The notes: generated by a model from the sequence alone, not told the origin. A DNA stretch of 64,000 nucleotides from Desmodus rotundus (GCF_022682495.2 NC_071389.1:182203556-182267555); one strand, 5' to 3'. Counted from the first letter of the stretch, positions 36,028-49,429 are shown. Translations and numbers: made by a program.

Positions 36028-38049
36028 ATAGTTACCTGAGCTATTTTTATTACCAACCTGTTTTTGTGAGGCTGTGCTTGTGCTGGCTGTGATAGCTGCC
36101 TCCAGGACTGATTTAGCTAATTTGCCTAGGTGAACAGGCATCTTCCCTGTATCTCCCCACTTCATGTTTTCCCCCCAGAAGCTGTACTCTGTCAAAGAAA
36201 ACTGCCCTCTCAGACAGTTATTTTTTTTTATGTCTTTCTCTCTGAGCTCTAATATTCTAGCATGAACCTAAAATATTGTATGGGTATTATGAAATGTTAT
36301 TGTGCCAAAACTCTAAAACTAGGTTTGATCTAGAGAAGGTTTTCAGGGTATAAATTAGAATAATATTTTAGTGGTTTTGGAGTCAAAACATTGAATCAAA
36401 TCCCCTTTTCTTCACCTGCAAAATAGGTGATCTCACAGAGTTGTTTTGAGGATTGAATGAGATAATATATGTAAAAAGTAACAGACATAGCCAATTACTT
36501 AATCACATGATAAATGGTAGGTGGTTTGTTCATGGTGATGACAATACCTTATTATTATTATTACATATTTTATTATTGAAAATAGCAATAGCAATAGCTA
36601 TAGGAAGCATGAACTACAGAGTTAAATGTACTAGATTGGATAGTAGCAGTTGATTTCTAACTCTGACAACCAGTGCACCTTATTATAGAGTAGGGAGCAA
36701 TTAATTTCTTGATTATCCACATTAATATTATATTTGTCATATGTTTAATATGAGGACAAAACAGGCAATTATATCTGTGAAGCTTTTTGTAATTTGTATA
36801 GTAAAAATTCATTGAAGGAAATTGTTGTAGGAAAAGCTTCCTCTGTGAACATCACTCTCCACAACAATCCATGGGGGGAATTTTGTAGGGCCAGGCTCTG
36901 GAGCTGAACTAAGTCTGGAGCTCTTGAGCTTGTGTGTCGGAGAGAAAGGAGGAGGAGAAGCTGTGGATTATGGTAGGGAGAGGGTACTTCCTGAGGGGCT
37001 TAGGAAAAGAGATACACTTTTGAAAGTGAGAAAATTCACAATAGGACGCCAGGGATCACAGGGTCATCTTCCTCCTAAGTAGAGAGTCAACTCCTGAAGA
37101 GGGTAATGAAGAATAGGAAGAACAAAATATGTTTTTCAAGGTGTTATCTGTGAGAATAGCTCACTTCTGACACTGAAGGAAGTGAAAATCTCACAGTCCA
37201 CTCCAGTCCTCATTCTACAAACTGTGTACATATGATCCCCAACTAGGTAAAAGTGTGTAAGCAAAAATATTTGGAAGACATACACCAAATATTCAATAGC
37301 CTTTTCTCTAATCTGTAGGATTAGGAGTGATTGTTCTTTTTAAGTTCCTTGTAGTCTTTTCCACATTTTACAATAAGTGTGTTATTTTTATAATAAAAAT
37401 TTCATTTAAAAATATTTCAAAAGGCCTATATTTAAAGGCAATCACCCATCTAGAGAGAGTGAGCCATTGTGTTAATGGTTGCTATTATTTATGAGTGCTC
37501 ACTTGTATGCCTGGGAACTGTGCACGCAGCTTTATAAGTATTTTGTCATTTAATCCTCACACTAAACCCATGAAGTATATAGAGTTATTTATATAATATA
37601 GGGTACAGACATCAAGTTACTTATTGTAGGTCCTGAAGCTAACAGGTAGTAACACCAGGATGTGAATCCAGGAAGTGTGACTCCAGAGATTTGTATGCAT
37701 ATTTCCACTATGGAACAATGCCCTGGTCTCTACACACCCCAAGACAACTGAAAGCTCCCTGCCTTGGCTCTGCTTTAGGTATGCCATACACAAGATCTGT
37801 TTGTTGGCTTTTGGCTTATTTTAACTTTTAAAAAACTTAGGTAATAGGCCTTCAGATGCTCTGATAAAAAATATTTTTGTTTTAGAATTCTTTTGAAAAA
37901 AGGCAACTATCTTATTAAGAATATAAACTGGAAATTGAATTTGGATATACAGTTAAAGGATTGTTTTTGATCAAGCAATCTGAATCATGTTAAAAACTTC
38001 ATTTTTATATCATTAATGTAGCTTGTGCTTTTATTTTTTAGTTTTATTT
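36028..38049. other. Intergenic with old MIR-type relics
   Basis: A MIR-like piece at about 36370-36500 (TTCACCTGCAAAATAGGTGA, GTTGTTTTGAGGATTGAATG), a (TTA)n patch at 36550-36565, an old L1-like tail at 37330-37420, and an old dispersed repeat at 37480-37700 (CATTTAATCCTCACACTAAA, GGATGTGAATCCAGGAAG). No gene. Confidence 0.55.
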
Positions 38050-38219
38050 AATTTTTTTTAATTGATTTTAGACAGAGGGAGAGGGGGAGAGAGAGAGACA
38101 TTGATTTTTGTTCCACTTACTTATGCATTATTGGTTGCTTCTTGTATGTGTCTTGACCAGGGATCAAACCTGCATCCTTGGTGTATCGGGATGATGCTCC
38201 AACCAACTTGCCAGGGCCA
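38050..38219 (-). mobile_element. Ves-related SINE, minus orientation
   Basis: AATTGATTTTAGACAGAGGG, purine block, ACCAGGGATCAAACCTGCAT, GATGATGCTCCAACCAACTT, ending GCCAGGGC. GGTTGGAGC-head group; about 20 bases shorter in the head than other copies. Confidence 0.85.
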
Positions 38220-38804
38220 GCTTTTGCTTTTAAAGTCACTGACTTCTTTAGCTAGTTTTCTAGCCCCTGTGACTGAGTGTTTTTAGGGATAATTGCAAAG
38301 AAGTGGGGAATGTGGACCTTTTTTCTGTTCAGTAAGTTCAACCAGTGTAGGAAAGATGATTATTGGAAAGTCGAGAAAGAATAGTAATCTAGGTCAAGAG
38401 TGTAGTTTTAATGTAATTCTCTGCATATAATTTTTAGATTTGGAAGAGATCTTATAAAGTCTAAGCCCGCAGTTGATTTGGACATCTTTGAGTTCCTTCC
38501 TCAATGCCTTTCCATCTTCTTCCCCTGGACTACCATCCTATCACTAGTCACAAGGAACTCACAGTTTCAGGAAGTAGACCTTCAGTTTTAGGACCACTGT
38601 TGGTAACTTCCTGATGTTGAGTGGGAATTAGTCTCCTGGTAGCTTCTTATTGGTCCTACAAGTGATTGAAAGAGCAATTTCAATAGATCTGAAACAAGTC
38701 AGTCTATTTTTATTGTGCATGATGGCAGAAGTGAGCCCTCAATATGCTTTATATCATTGTTATAGACTTATTAATTGCTATTATTTATAGTTATTTTAAT
38801 TTTA
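38220..38804. other. Intergenic, nothing assigned
   Basis: No repeat or coding signal recognised. Confidence 0.55.
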
Positions 38805-39037
38805 TATTTTTTAAGATTTCATTTATTTACTTTTTTTTTAAGAGAGAGAGGGGAAGAGAGGAAGAAAGAGGAGAGAAACATTGATGTATGAGAGACACAT
38901 TATGATCAGTTGCCTCTTGCATGTCCCCAACCAGGGACCTGGCCCAAAACCCAGGCATGTGCCCTGACTGGGAATCAAACCAGTGACCTTTCAGTCCACA
39001 GGCCAGTGCTCAATCCACTGGTCACACCAGCCAGGGC
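38805..39037 (-). mobile_element. Ves-type SINE, full length, minus orientation
   Basis: TTTTTTAAGATTTCATTTAT to CACACCAGCCAGGGC, with the GAGAGACACATTATGATCAG segment shared with the 20385 copy, which marks a subfamily. Confidence 0.9.
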
Positions 39038-41558
39038 TAGTACTTTCATTTTGAAATGTATTTTCTGTATAGCACATTATATTCTGTTTTACCCTCTCAT
39101 CTGGGAGGGAAGATGAGACAGTTTATACATACATCCCTAGTCCTTATAAGGTATTATAGATCTTATTATTCCTATTTTACAGATGAGAAACTAAAGTTAA
39201 TAACTCTTCAGAATCACCCATCTATAAAATGGCTACATGGCATTTAGAACTCAGAGTACCCAAGGAATACATGCCTGGGTTAAATCCTTGCACTTTTCAC
39301 TATATGTAATACACTAATAGTGAGGTCAGATGGTTATCTGTGATAAGGAGGAAGAGACCTGAGGTCACAGAACTCATTTTTAGAGCTGGAATCAGTCTTG
39401 CAGTCTCTTGGTTTTGTTTCTACTTGTTTGTGTAGTTTGCTGGATATTATTGGCTTGAAAATATAAATTTAGCTCATGTTTTTCCAAGTGGTTGCAGACA
39501 CTTGGAATGGTGTCTGCAATGGTGCCTGTTTAATCCTTTAATTTAAAAAGAACTTGTTAATACCCCTAGGACAATATGGACGGCAAACAGATCCAAAACT
39601 GGACTATGCCTCTAGTTTGAGATGATGCCATTCTAGAACTTCCAGTTTCCTTGCTTTTAAGACATAGTATAAAACCCAATTCTTTCCCTAGTCTGGTCAG
39701 TTCTGATGGAGCCCAGCGCTAAAATGAGAGAATATGGTCATTTCCCCAAAAGATTAGAGGGAGTAGTTAGTACAAAGATACCTAGCACCATCTCCAAATG
39801 GACAGAATTTTTGCTAGACATTGTTAATTAGTCAAATTTAATCGATAGATGGGAAAGTTTGGAAATAATGGTCACAAACAAAGGCCTTTATTTTCTATTA
39901 CATCCTGAACTCCAAATTCCCCAGAGATGGTTTAAGTACACATCAAAGCCCCAAACTTCAGTCACTTAGAGGAACAAAAACAAATCACAATTCCCTGAAT
40001 TCTCTTTTTTTTCAGCCTCACCTGTCCACACTTAAGAACCTTCTGAATTCTCAGACTTCACACTGATGTCAGGCTCCAGCTCATCCAAAGCTTTTCATTT
40101 TGGTTAGTTCAAATCCCTAGGAGGCCATCAGAAGGCTAGGTATTGTGAGCTCACGCAGAGCTGTGGGGGAGGGGTAGCTGACTTGTGGGGGCCCCCTTCT
40201 CCAGGAGTCCATCACTCAGCTTCTCAGCTTCAAACAAATCTGTATCACATTGGGGGGTTCCACCCCCTTTTCTATGTCAATGATCCCTGTTTGTCTCTAG
40301 AGCCTAGGTTTCAGGTCCTGGAGAGCCATTCTCATTTGTCTTCCTTTTGTTTTCAGCCTGAATTCTACCTTAACTATTGACAATTATCATTTGTTCTGTA
40401 CCATGTAGTTTGGTTGTGAATGCTGAGCCTACCTAGTCTTTCAGTTAAGTCATTCAGGCTGTTTCCAAAGAACAGGGGCTCAAACATGAATTCCTGATCT
40501 GACTCTTACTGGATGAAATAGAGTTGGAGTTTCTGAGTCTAAATTTCTCCTTGAATTTTTTCTGGGGGTCAAGAAAGAGACAAGAAAAAATGTTCTTTAC
40601 CATTGGTTCTGAATCTCTCATCTCTTAAACCTTTTTGAGGCTCTTTCTGTCCTCAGAAAAATGCACACAATTTTAGAGGTTCCCAGACCTTGTGATACCC
40701 ATGAATGTACCATTTGAATTAGGAACCCCGTCTGCTCCAGTGTCCTTTTGGAGGCATATGAATTCTAAAATAGGAAGGAATATGTAGCGAATGTGGCTTT
40801 TGAGAAGCAATAAATTGATTTCCTCTTAATTTTCTGTATTTCCATAAGCACTTTCAGCCTCATATACTTAAAATTCTGGAAGCACTGTCCACTATGGCAT
40901 GGGAAAGACAATCTTCAATTTGTTATCATATTTTCTTAGAACTTCAACACCCCACATTGTTATTTCATAACATTTTTTAGGGGAATTGAAGCTCTGAAAT
41001 TCCCCATCCATTGCATTTGTCAGTAAAGTGACCTCTAGTGGACTTTCCTGGTAGTGTCCAGGAACTTCTGGAATAAGAAGCCTTCCTTGCTGGTGGAAGA
41101 ATAGACAGGTGAAGTTAGATTAGTGACTCAGCCACCTAGAGCCCTGAAGTCTCCTTGAAGCATGGTTAGCTTCAGCGCCAAGACTGGGGCAGGTGAAGGA
41201 GGTGAACAACTGGTTTGAGCCTTTTGTTTTATAATAATCCCTCCTGCCCTTGCCCCCTCTGACTTGGTATTAGTTTTGTAATTGTGAACCCATTTCTCAA
41301 GTCAGCACCCCCTGATTTGGGTCACATGTTTAACACCTAGATCTCATGTAACTCCGTAAGGCTCAGGTTTCCTGAGTTAGGCCTGACCTTTTTGGAACCC
41401 TGCAATGATGGGATTTATATTTCACTTTTAGGATAAGAAGATTGTAGATTATTAATGAGAATATTTTATCGAAGGAATAGAGAAACTAGGTGTGTAATAA
41501 TATTCTCTACGTTAACATTTAAAGATACTAAAAAATTAAGTTCTATCATGTATTTAAA
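39038..41558. other. Intergenic, no gene; a CTCF-like motif near its end
   Basis: Mixed composition, somewhat GC-richer at 40020-40400, with no recognised family. Bases 41028-41041 on minus read CCACTAGAGGTCAC, 13 of 14 positions of the CTCF core. Confidence 0.5.
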
Positions 41559-41802
41559 TTTTTTTTATCCTCACCCAAGGACATTTTTCTCATTGCTTTG
41601 AGAGAGAGAGGAAGGGAGAGAGGTAAACATCGATGCGAGAGAGAAGCATTGATTGGTTGCCTCCTGTCAGCACCCAGTCTGGGGATCGTGTGCACCCAGA
41701 CCAGGGATCAAACCCACAGCTTAGGTGTGTGACCTGACCTCGAGTCAAAACCACAACCTTTAGGTTACAGGATGGTGCAACTGAGCCACACTGGCTAGGG
41801 CC
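41559..41802 (-). mobile_element. Ves-related SINE, long-tail subfamily, minus orientation
   Basis: Starts TTTTTTTATCCTCACCCAAGG (reverse of the GGTGAGGAT tail), then GAGAGAGAGGAAGGGAGAGA, TTGATTGGTTGCCTCCTGTC, ACCAGGGATCAAACCCACAG, ending CACACTGGCTAGGGC. Confidence 0.9.
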
Positions 41803-44800
41803 ATAGGGTTCAAATTTGAATGACTTTTTCTAATGTTTAATACAAGAACATAGAGATTTTTCTTAATACATGCAGAACATTTGAAAAGTCTAAATAGTGG
41901 GTGAAAAAAAAAGAAAACAGAAATTACGTGTAAATTTCTGTCATGATAAATTAAACATTTGCCTGCTTGGGTCAGAATTATTATCTTGTTTTTTGTCTTT
42001 CTAGCTGCACTGAAAACTCTCCAGAGAACCATGTTTACAGCTGTAGCCATTCATGACCTTAAGAATAGGAATCAATGATCCTGTTTAGTGAATAACAGCT
42101 TATACGGATGCTCAGAACACAAATGGGCTATGAAGCTGGCACCCAAGAGGAGTTCAGAGGTTAGTGGATGTGAATGGTTTAATGAGAAATGACACTTCAC
42201 AAAATACTGCAAGTACAGCTGGTGGTAGAAGAAATCCATCTGGGAATTAAGCTCATCAGGAGCATAAAAACTGAGTTGGTATAGATTTGCTATGATTGGG
42301 TGAATCTAAAGTATAAGTTTCCATGTTCTAACATAAAAGAAATTAATTTTTGAAGTAGTAAATAAGTCTAATTATAAAGCAAATTGTGACTACTCTCTTG
42401 AGTGCCAAGGTGATTTCTAATTTCCCATAAAAATGGAGAAAAGGTCTTAAGGGTGGAAAAGCAAGAACTATCTCCTTATGTTTAAGATTTGATATACTTT
42501 TTGACTTTTCCCATGGAAGCCCTTTCTTTATTGGATTTTACCACAAGGGGGTGCTCTGGGATAACACTTTTGTGCAAAACAGCTATCTTTTCTCCTCTGC
42601 TACTTGAAAAAGAGCAAACATACAGATTCGTTTTACTTCCCATCTAGATTCACTAACTTTTGAAAGGTGTCAGTTTAAATTAAAAAGATGAAAACTATTT
42701 AATCTGTTAACAACCAGTGTCTGACTCTGAAGGAATGACAAACATTGGAAAATATTTGTGTAGACCCTTGTTTCCTATTTTTAAGAGATTAGAATTACAA
42801 TAAACTGAAGCTGGCAAAGGCAAAGAAATGGATTCTCCCCTGGAGCCTCCAAGAGAGCACAGCCCTGCCCACACTTTGATTTTTAACCTAGGGAGACCCA
42901 TTTTGGACTTCTGACTTCTAGAACTGTAAGATAATAAATGTGTGTTGGTTTAAAACAGCAACAACAAAGTGAAGCTGCACCCCCATTCAGTGGGTAAGGA
43001 ACTGAAAACCATATATTAGTGACTGGCATTTGCTTTTACTTTAGCTGTTGCTCTTTTTTAAAAAAATTTTGTAGCATTACTTTCACTATGTCTTTGGCCA
43101 ATGCCATGGGGATGCATTAGAGTTGAAATTGCTTTCTTACAAAGTTCTATCCTTAATGACAGGGGTTAGGAACCAAGAATTCCACAGCAGTTTCACTGGC
43201 ATCCCTACCACATTCATTGATCAGTTCTAGGTTCTATTCTTGCCTATGAAGCATTGGGGAGGAAACTCAATTCTGTTTGCACAGACTGGAAGGGAGACTC
43301 AGAGGCAATCACAATAGCTATTCCAACCACAGAGTACTGTGAAAGGACAACTAAGGACCTTGACTAGTTAGTCAAGGTCACCAACAGGACATTTGGTGAG
43401 ATGGCTACATCACCAAGTGGCCAGAACAGCGTGTTCTCATTGTTTGGTAAAAAGAACTCTGGTGGGGGGGACAAGGAAGAGGGATGAAGGGGGGCGGTGT
43501 GGTTCTACTGCAGGATGTCTGAAGGTGTTGTCTCCTTCCTGCCTGGGTGGCAAATGGCCTTGATATAGCAGAAGGGTAGAGAGAAATGTTACACCTTTGT
43601 TTATGAAAGAGTAGTTCTCTCTCGCTATTCATAAACTCGTCTCCTTTGGCAAAATTAGGTGAGGCTTCTTTGCTCATGTTTATGACCATTTAACTCTGTA
43701 CACAAGAGGAAAATTTGGCTGAGGATTTATACAGTATAACTTGGGAGATTTTATTTGAGAATAATGTCTAGTAATCAGTCTTCAGTTTTCTCTTCATGCA
43801 TGGCATTAATTAAAAAACCCAAAATATACCCATGCCAACATCTCTCTCTATTTTTTTTCAACATCTATATTTTTAAAATACATTTTCCTTAAATATGTGT
43901 TAGTTTCCACTTCTCAAAATTGGTTGCCTTTATGGGTTTTTTTGGTTTTTTTTTTCTAGAGGTGACACGGAAAAGAAAAGAAAGAGCTCTGGGTAAAAGG
44001 AAATGTATATAAACTTTTATTCCCCATAATTTTGAGATTTGAAATTATATTTTTCTTGTTCTTTCCACTGTGGGGGAAAAAAACCCTAACCTTTTCTGAG
44101 ATTCTTGATTATAATAGAACATCCTAAGGAAAAGACTTTCTTTAAGAGTTTAATGTTAGAGACCATAAGAGGTTATCAAATGGCCAAGAACTAAAACAGA
44201 AAGAAAGAAAATATTCTCTAACATTTGTTTTTGTTTTTCTTGCTGCCTTCCATCTGTGAAAGTTTTAAGATTTAAAGTAAGGCATGAACTTTGCATGGCT
44301 GATAGTTGTCTCATACATTTTGTGGGCTGATCAAGCATCAGAAGGGGGAAGTGCAGACTGGCTTCTAACCTGCACACACATTTTTAAAAATCCTTTGCAC
44401 AGAACAGATGCTCTGGGTGCAGTTTTAGACCAGAAGAATGTCCCAAATATGTGAGTCTGAATTTGGCCAAAGGGTTAGTTGAATGTGGAGCACAGATACC
44501 AGCCTGAAAACAGGTCACATTTTAATGAAAAATGCATATTCAGCATGGCATTCTGTTTTTCAAAGAGGTAATTCCCAGCAGTGGAGAACACAAGGGAGAG
44601 GCAGGCATTCATGTGGAACTGCTTTAAAACAGAATTCTTGTGTATCCTGGCTGGTGGGGAAGGGCTCACTGGTACCCCTCGGGAAATGAGATAATGGAAT
44701 TTTGTTAGGCATAATTGAGTTTTTTTGATCATCAGTCATAATTCTTGAAAAAGAAATAGAATTCTATAATTGAATAAAGGAGAGACTTCAAAATTATAAT

Positions 44801-46185
44801 TGGCTATACTAGGAAAAATAAAAAAACTAAGAGGGCAAAGGTGTTGTCCCATTCACATGCAGAGAACTGTGAATAAGCAGAGACACAAGTTTCCTTGTCT
44901 CACTTAAAAAAAAAAGGAATAATGAAGAAAACAAGTGACCAAAAAACCCACTACCTTTATATGTTAAAGAGTGAAATATAAAACTCTCTTAGATACAGGT
45001 TTTACTAGAAGTGGTTCTATTTCCTCTCAAGAAATGGGTGTGTATATGTGTGTGTGTGGTTTAAACCATTTGGGATCATCTATAAGTATATAAGCAACAT
45101 AATTGGTGTTATTTTTAAGCATGGGAGAAATACAGAAATATTAGGGACAATCATTTTTTAAATGGGAACCAGTGCTATTTAATAGTGTCAACAAATAAAC
45201 ACTTAATTTTTGTGTCATTGTTATGGCTAGTTGTGGTTGGCACACAAAAACAGCCATGGAAAATGACTTGTAGAAGAGCAGATACATTAATGGAGGTATT
45301 ATGTCTGATGCAAAGAAGGTGATAGTTTATTCTGCTTTCTGCTAGTCAATTTTATGATTCACAGTGTCAGCCCCTTCCTTCAGAGGAACTAGGATGATAA
45401 GGGGATATAAAATTAGGACATCAATGAAGGTGAAAGAATCTTATTGTTTAGCCAAGAAGGCAAGACTAGAAGAGTCAAGAGGAGGAAAAAGAATCAGGTT
45501 GCTTCTGGATGGGTCCCTCCAAATTGATTTTTGTTCAGCAAATGGAAAAAAATAGGGACCAGTCAAATTTTGGTTCAGTATTGACCTCTTCAAATTAGTT
45601 AATACTTAGGCAGAAACTTCAAAAATGAAGATTCCATGACAATTGGGTAGAATCTACAAAATAGAGATATAATCTCAATTCTAAAAAAAGAAAAAACTCT
45701 AAAAACTCAATTTATTTACAAAGATTATAAAAATATATAAGCAACCAAAACATTAAAAATATACAACCTTTAGTCATAAAACTGATGTTATGAAATATTT
45801 CACTCTTTAAGGGTTTATTGAGTTAGATTAAATGTTATATAATCAGGAGTATTTTTATCCACATTTCATTTTCAATATAGTTTAGTCTATTTTCTATATT
45901 ATAAATTATGCATGCTGGATCTCAGTTTTAGATAGAAAAACTTATTTCCACATTTATCCTCTTTTAAATTATTACAACTAGCAATGTGAAAAAAGTAACT
46001 CTTTTGAGTTTTAACAACTCTTGGAATAAATCAAACCCCTTCTTGTTACCTTCTCTATGAGCTGAAAGTTGTTGAATCAAGGGCTAGAGGTTTCCTACAC
46101 CTGAAATAAAAGAAAAAAAACCAAAACAATGCAGAAGCATCTCTTCTTGTTCTGGAAGACTGATGCTGAAACAATCAGGTATTTA
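41803..46185. other. Intergenic, mostly unassigned
   Basis: An LTR-like 3' piece at about 42826-42960 (TCTCCCCTGGAGCCTCCAAG, GACTTCTAGAACTGTAAGAT) resembles MaLR elements. Bases 42541-42554 resemble a CTCF core with two mismatches. A (TG)n patch lies at 45040-45058. No gene recognised. Confidence 0.5.
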
Positions 46186-46508
46186 TATTGTATTTTGGCA
46201 TGTATAATACACACCCACGTTTTTGGCCCAAACTTTCAGGAAATAAGTTTTGTTTTAATTTTTGGATGAATTATCTGTTTATTTATATTTAGAAACAAAA
46301 CCAATGATCATATTCCAGGGTGTTATTTTGCATATGAATATTGTTATTGCTGTCTAGAGTTATACTTTTAATGCATAAACATAAATAAAAGAATTAAAAA
46401 CATTGATATAGATATAAAATTAGTACTACCCATGTATAATACACATCCTTATTTTTCCCTCAAAAATTTGGACAAAAAAATGTGCATTATACATCACAAA
46501 ATATGGTA
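46186..46508. mobile_element. Inverted-repeat DNA transposon, non-autonomous, copy 2
   Basis: Starts ATTGTATTTTGGCATGTATA and ends ATACATCACAAAATATGGTA; the ends are imperfect inverted repeats of about 28 bases. The internal part matches 23451-23777 throughout (for example CCAACTTTCAGGAA versus CAAACTTTCAGGAA, and ATATTCCAGGGTGTTATTTT). About 323 bases, no ORF. Confidence 0.75.
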
Positions 46509-46717
46509 TATGGAAAAAAAATGAAATCGAGTTTTACTTTATAGCATGGATAAAAAGCAATACCAGTTAGCTTAATGACAAATATTATAGTCAAACTATA
46601 AAGCTATTAGGAGATAATATAGGATAATAACACAAAGGTAGGAAATGATTTATTAAACAAGTTACAAAAGGCACTAAACATAAAGGGAAATATTGATTAC
46701 ATTAAAATTAAGTGTCA

Positions 46718-46924
46718 ATGCTCTGGCTGGTGTGGCTCAGTGGATTGAGTGCTGGCCTGTGAACCAAGGGGTCACTGGTTTGATTCCGAGTTAGGGCACA
46801 TGCCTGGGTTGCGGGCCAGGTTCCCAGTAGGGGCACATGAGAGGCAACTGCACATTGATGATTTTCTCCCTCTTTCTCTCTCCCTCCCCCTCTCTCAAAA
46901 AAAAAAATAAATAATACCTTTAAA
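46718..46924 (+). mobile_element. Ves-type SINE with perfect target duplication
   Basis: GCTCTGGCTGGTGTGGCTCA, GGTTTGATTCCGAGTTAGGG, a CTCCCTCTTTCTCTCTCCCT block and A-rich tail. Flanked by AAAATTAAGTGTCA at 46704-46717 and 46925-46938, an exact 14-bp duplication, so insertion was fairly recent. Confidence 0.95.
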
Positions 46925-46959
46925 AAAATTAAGTGTCAGAAAACAATATAAAATAAAAG

Positions 46960-47940
46960 ACAAGGCACAAAATGTAAGGTTTTTTTGCAACTTAATAGTA
47001 TCAATCAAGTACTAGTATCCAGAATGAAGAACTCCTTAAAAATAAGTAAATAAATAAATAAATTAATTAATTAATTTAAAAAAAGCCAGCCCTATAGAAG
47101 AAAGGGCAAAATGTAAAAAACAGATATTTCTCCATTTCGGAATAAAGGATATCCATTAATAAAAAAACAGTTAAGAAAATAAAATAAAAGATATCCAAAT
47201 ATTTGGTATAATATGTGAAAAAGGTGCTCAACCTCACTTCTAATTAGAGCTAGTGGATTAGTTGGTTACCTTTACAGACCCATCAGATTTGCAAAAATTA
47301 GAATGTCTGACAAATCAAGGACCGGCCAGGATAAGAAGCAATAGGAGCTCTCACATCAGTGACATAACACTGGCTTTGGAAATTAATATGCATTATCAAG
47401 TAAAGTTGAAGATAATTATATCCTATGACACAACAATTTACTCCTAAGACTATACTGTGTGCTTATGTTCATCAGGATTCATGTTTAACAGTGTTCTTAA
47501 GAGCATTATTCATAGTAGACCCCCAAATGGACACATCATAAATATCCATTAACTGTACAATGGAAAAATAAACTGAAGCACATTTACAAAATGGAAAATT
47601 ATCCAAAAATAAATATGAACAAAGTACAACTATAAACAATATGGAGCAAAATAGAGTATATAGTATGATTCTATCATGTTCAAAAATAGGCAAAACTAAA
47701 TTATATTTTTTAAGGATACATATGTAAGTGGTAAAACTAAAGGAAAATGAGGAAATGATCATATTACGATGTAAGTTAAGATAATGGTTAACTTTAGAGT
47801 GATGGGATAATAAAAAGGGATTTATTCTCCAGAGGTAGTAAGAATTAATGATATCTAGAAAGAACAAGTTATAGAAAGTTCATAAGTTGAAAAATAATTG
47901 TGTCTAAGAGATATCTATAAATAATGTATTATCTAGAGTT
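46960..47940 (+). mobile_element. Old L1 fragment (ORF2/3' UTR region)
   Basis: TACTAGTATCCAGAATGAAG, a (TAAA)n tract at 47047-47076, AATATGTGAAAAAGGTGCTC, then TTACTCCTAAGACTATACTG and a weakly conserved continuation typical of L1M elements. Frames are broken. Confidence 0.65.
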
Positions 47941-48149
47941 ATCAGATTAATATTTTGAAATATTTTAGAAGATGGAATTAATATAAAGCCTAAGTTAGTT
48001 TATATTTCTGATTTATTACCTGAAATTTTATGAGGGTAGATTATTGGTAAAATTGTAAACTAGACCCAAAAATGTTTTTGTCTCTGTGTCCCTCTTCTCT
48101 CTTGATTTTTGCCTCCTTACCCCAATCCTGTGTCAAATAAATAAATAAT

Positions 48150-48330
48150 TTTTTAAAAAGCCAGCCCTATAGAAGAAAGGACAAAATGTGAAAGATGGGT
48201 ATTTCACCATTTCGCAATAAAGGATATCCAAATGGTTGATATAATATGTGGAAAAGGTGCTCACCCTCATTTCTAATCAAGGCTAGTGGATTAGTGGGAT
48301 ACCTTTACACATTCTGCTAAATTGTTTAAT
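48150..48330 (+). repeat. Second copy of an L1 segment
   Basis: AAAAGCCAGCCCTATAGAAG onward repeats 47081-47282 with few differences. The earlier copy has an extra piece (about 36 bases) between two GATATCCA repeats. Both copies follow a (TAAA)-type tract. Confidence 0.8.
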
Positions 48331-49429
48331 GAAAATGATAGCTGCTCTCTTGGTTTAAGAGATTAATTCTCCCAGGAACCTGTATTTTAAGAGATGTTTT
48401 AGATGACTGAAATACTTTAAAGACTCCCAATAAAATCTTAGATAATATAATTTAAGGGTTTTTTTTTTTAATATGGGCAAGTTTTTCACAAGGGGGCTCA
48501 CTTGTAAGGTTTTGTGAGTAAGGATGAGACCCTTTCGAGTATGGAGGTTGGTTTCTTTTGAAATTGTAAACTCAGAGTTAAAATACTTTGCCTGAAGTTT
48601 CTGCTATGTGAGACAGAGGTAAAATCTCTACTAACTCAATGGACTCTAAATAGAGATACACATTTTAGCTTCCCATTTATGAGGTGGCTATTCTCAACTC
48701 AATCAAATGAAATATAATTAACTACTAAAGCATGAAATTTAGAAGTCCTTTATGAAAGAAACTGGAAAAATCATACTCTTGCCTGGAATGCAATGAGTTT
48801 CTTTGACTTACACAGTATAATTTGTTAATAACACTAGTTTGGCAAATTTAGAAAAGATATATTATTAAGCATAACCATAAGAATAATACTTCTGTTGAAA
48901 TTGATATGCACTCTTTAAATAATTATACCCAAGAATAAAATTAAGTACTATCCAGCTTTTAAAATGAACGAGCTAGGTTTATGGTATAGATGTAAAATTA
49001 TGGCTTTGTGGAGACTTCCCTACAACTGGTTGACAGAAGAAAAATCTTGGGCCTGTTTAGGTGCTTCTGTGTAATATGTAGTAACCATTTGAAAATACAC
49101 AGTTACAGCACTACAGCTCCTTTCTGGAATATCCCTAAAGGAAAGTGTGGTGAAGGAAAATTTTCCCAGTGGGCAGAATGTCAAGCAGTAAACCTGTTCA
49201 TTTTGTTCATTTTGCTTGGCAAAAAAAAAGGGCCAGATGTGTGATTGTATACTGACTCATGCATAGGCTGTGGTCAATGATTTTGCTGGATGGTCAGATA
49301 CTGGAAGGAACATGATTGGAAAATAGGAGACAAAGAAATTTGGGGAAGATGAATGAATGAAAAATGTGAAGGTATTTGTATCTCATGTGAATGTTCTCCA
49401 AAGTATGTTCTCAGTAGAAGAGGATTTTA
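48331..49429. other. Intergenic, nothing assigned
   Basis: AT-rich, no gene or young repeat. The open frame 49008-49244 has no recognisable product. Confidence 0.55.

Noticed and set aside
44156..44732. Minus-strand open frames of 73 and 85 codons
   Set aside because: No family resemblance, no splice context and no bias like that of the METAP2 or USP44 exons; likely chance.
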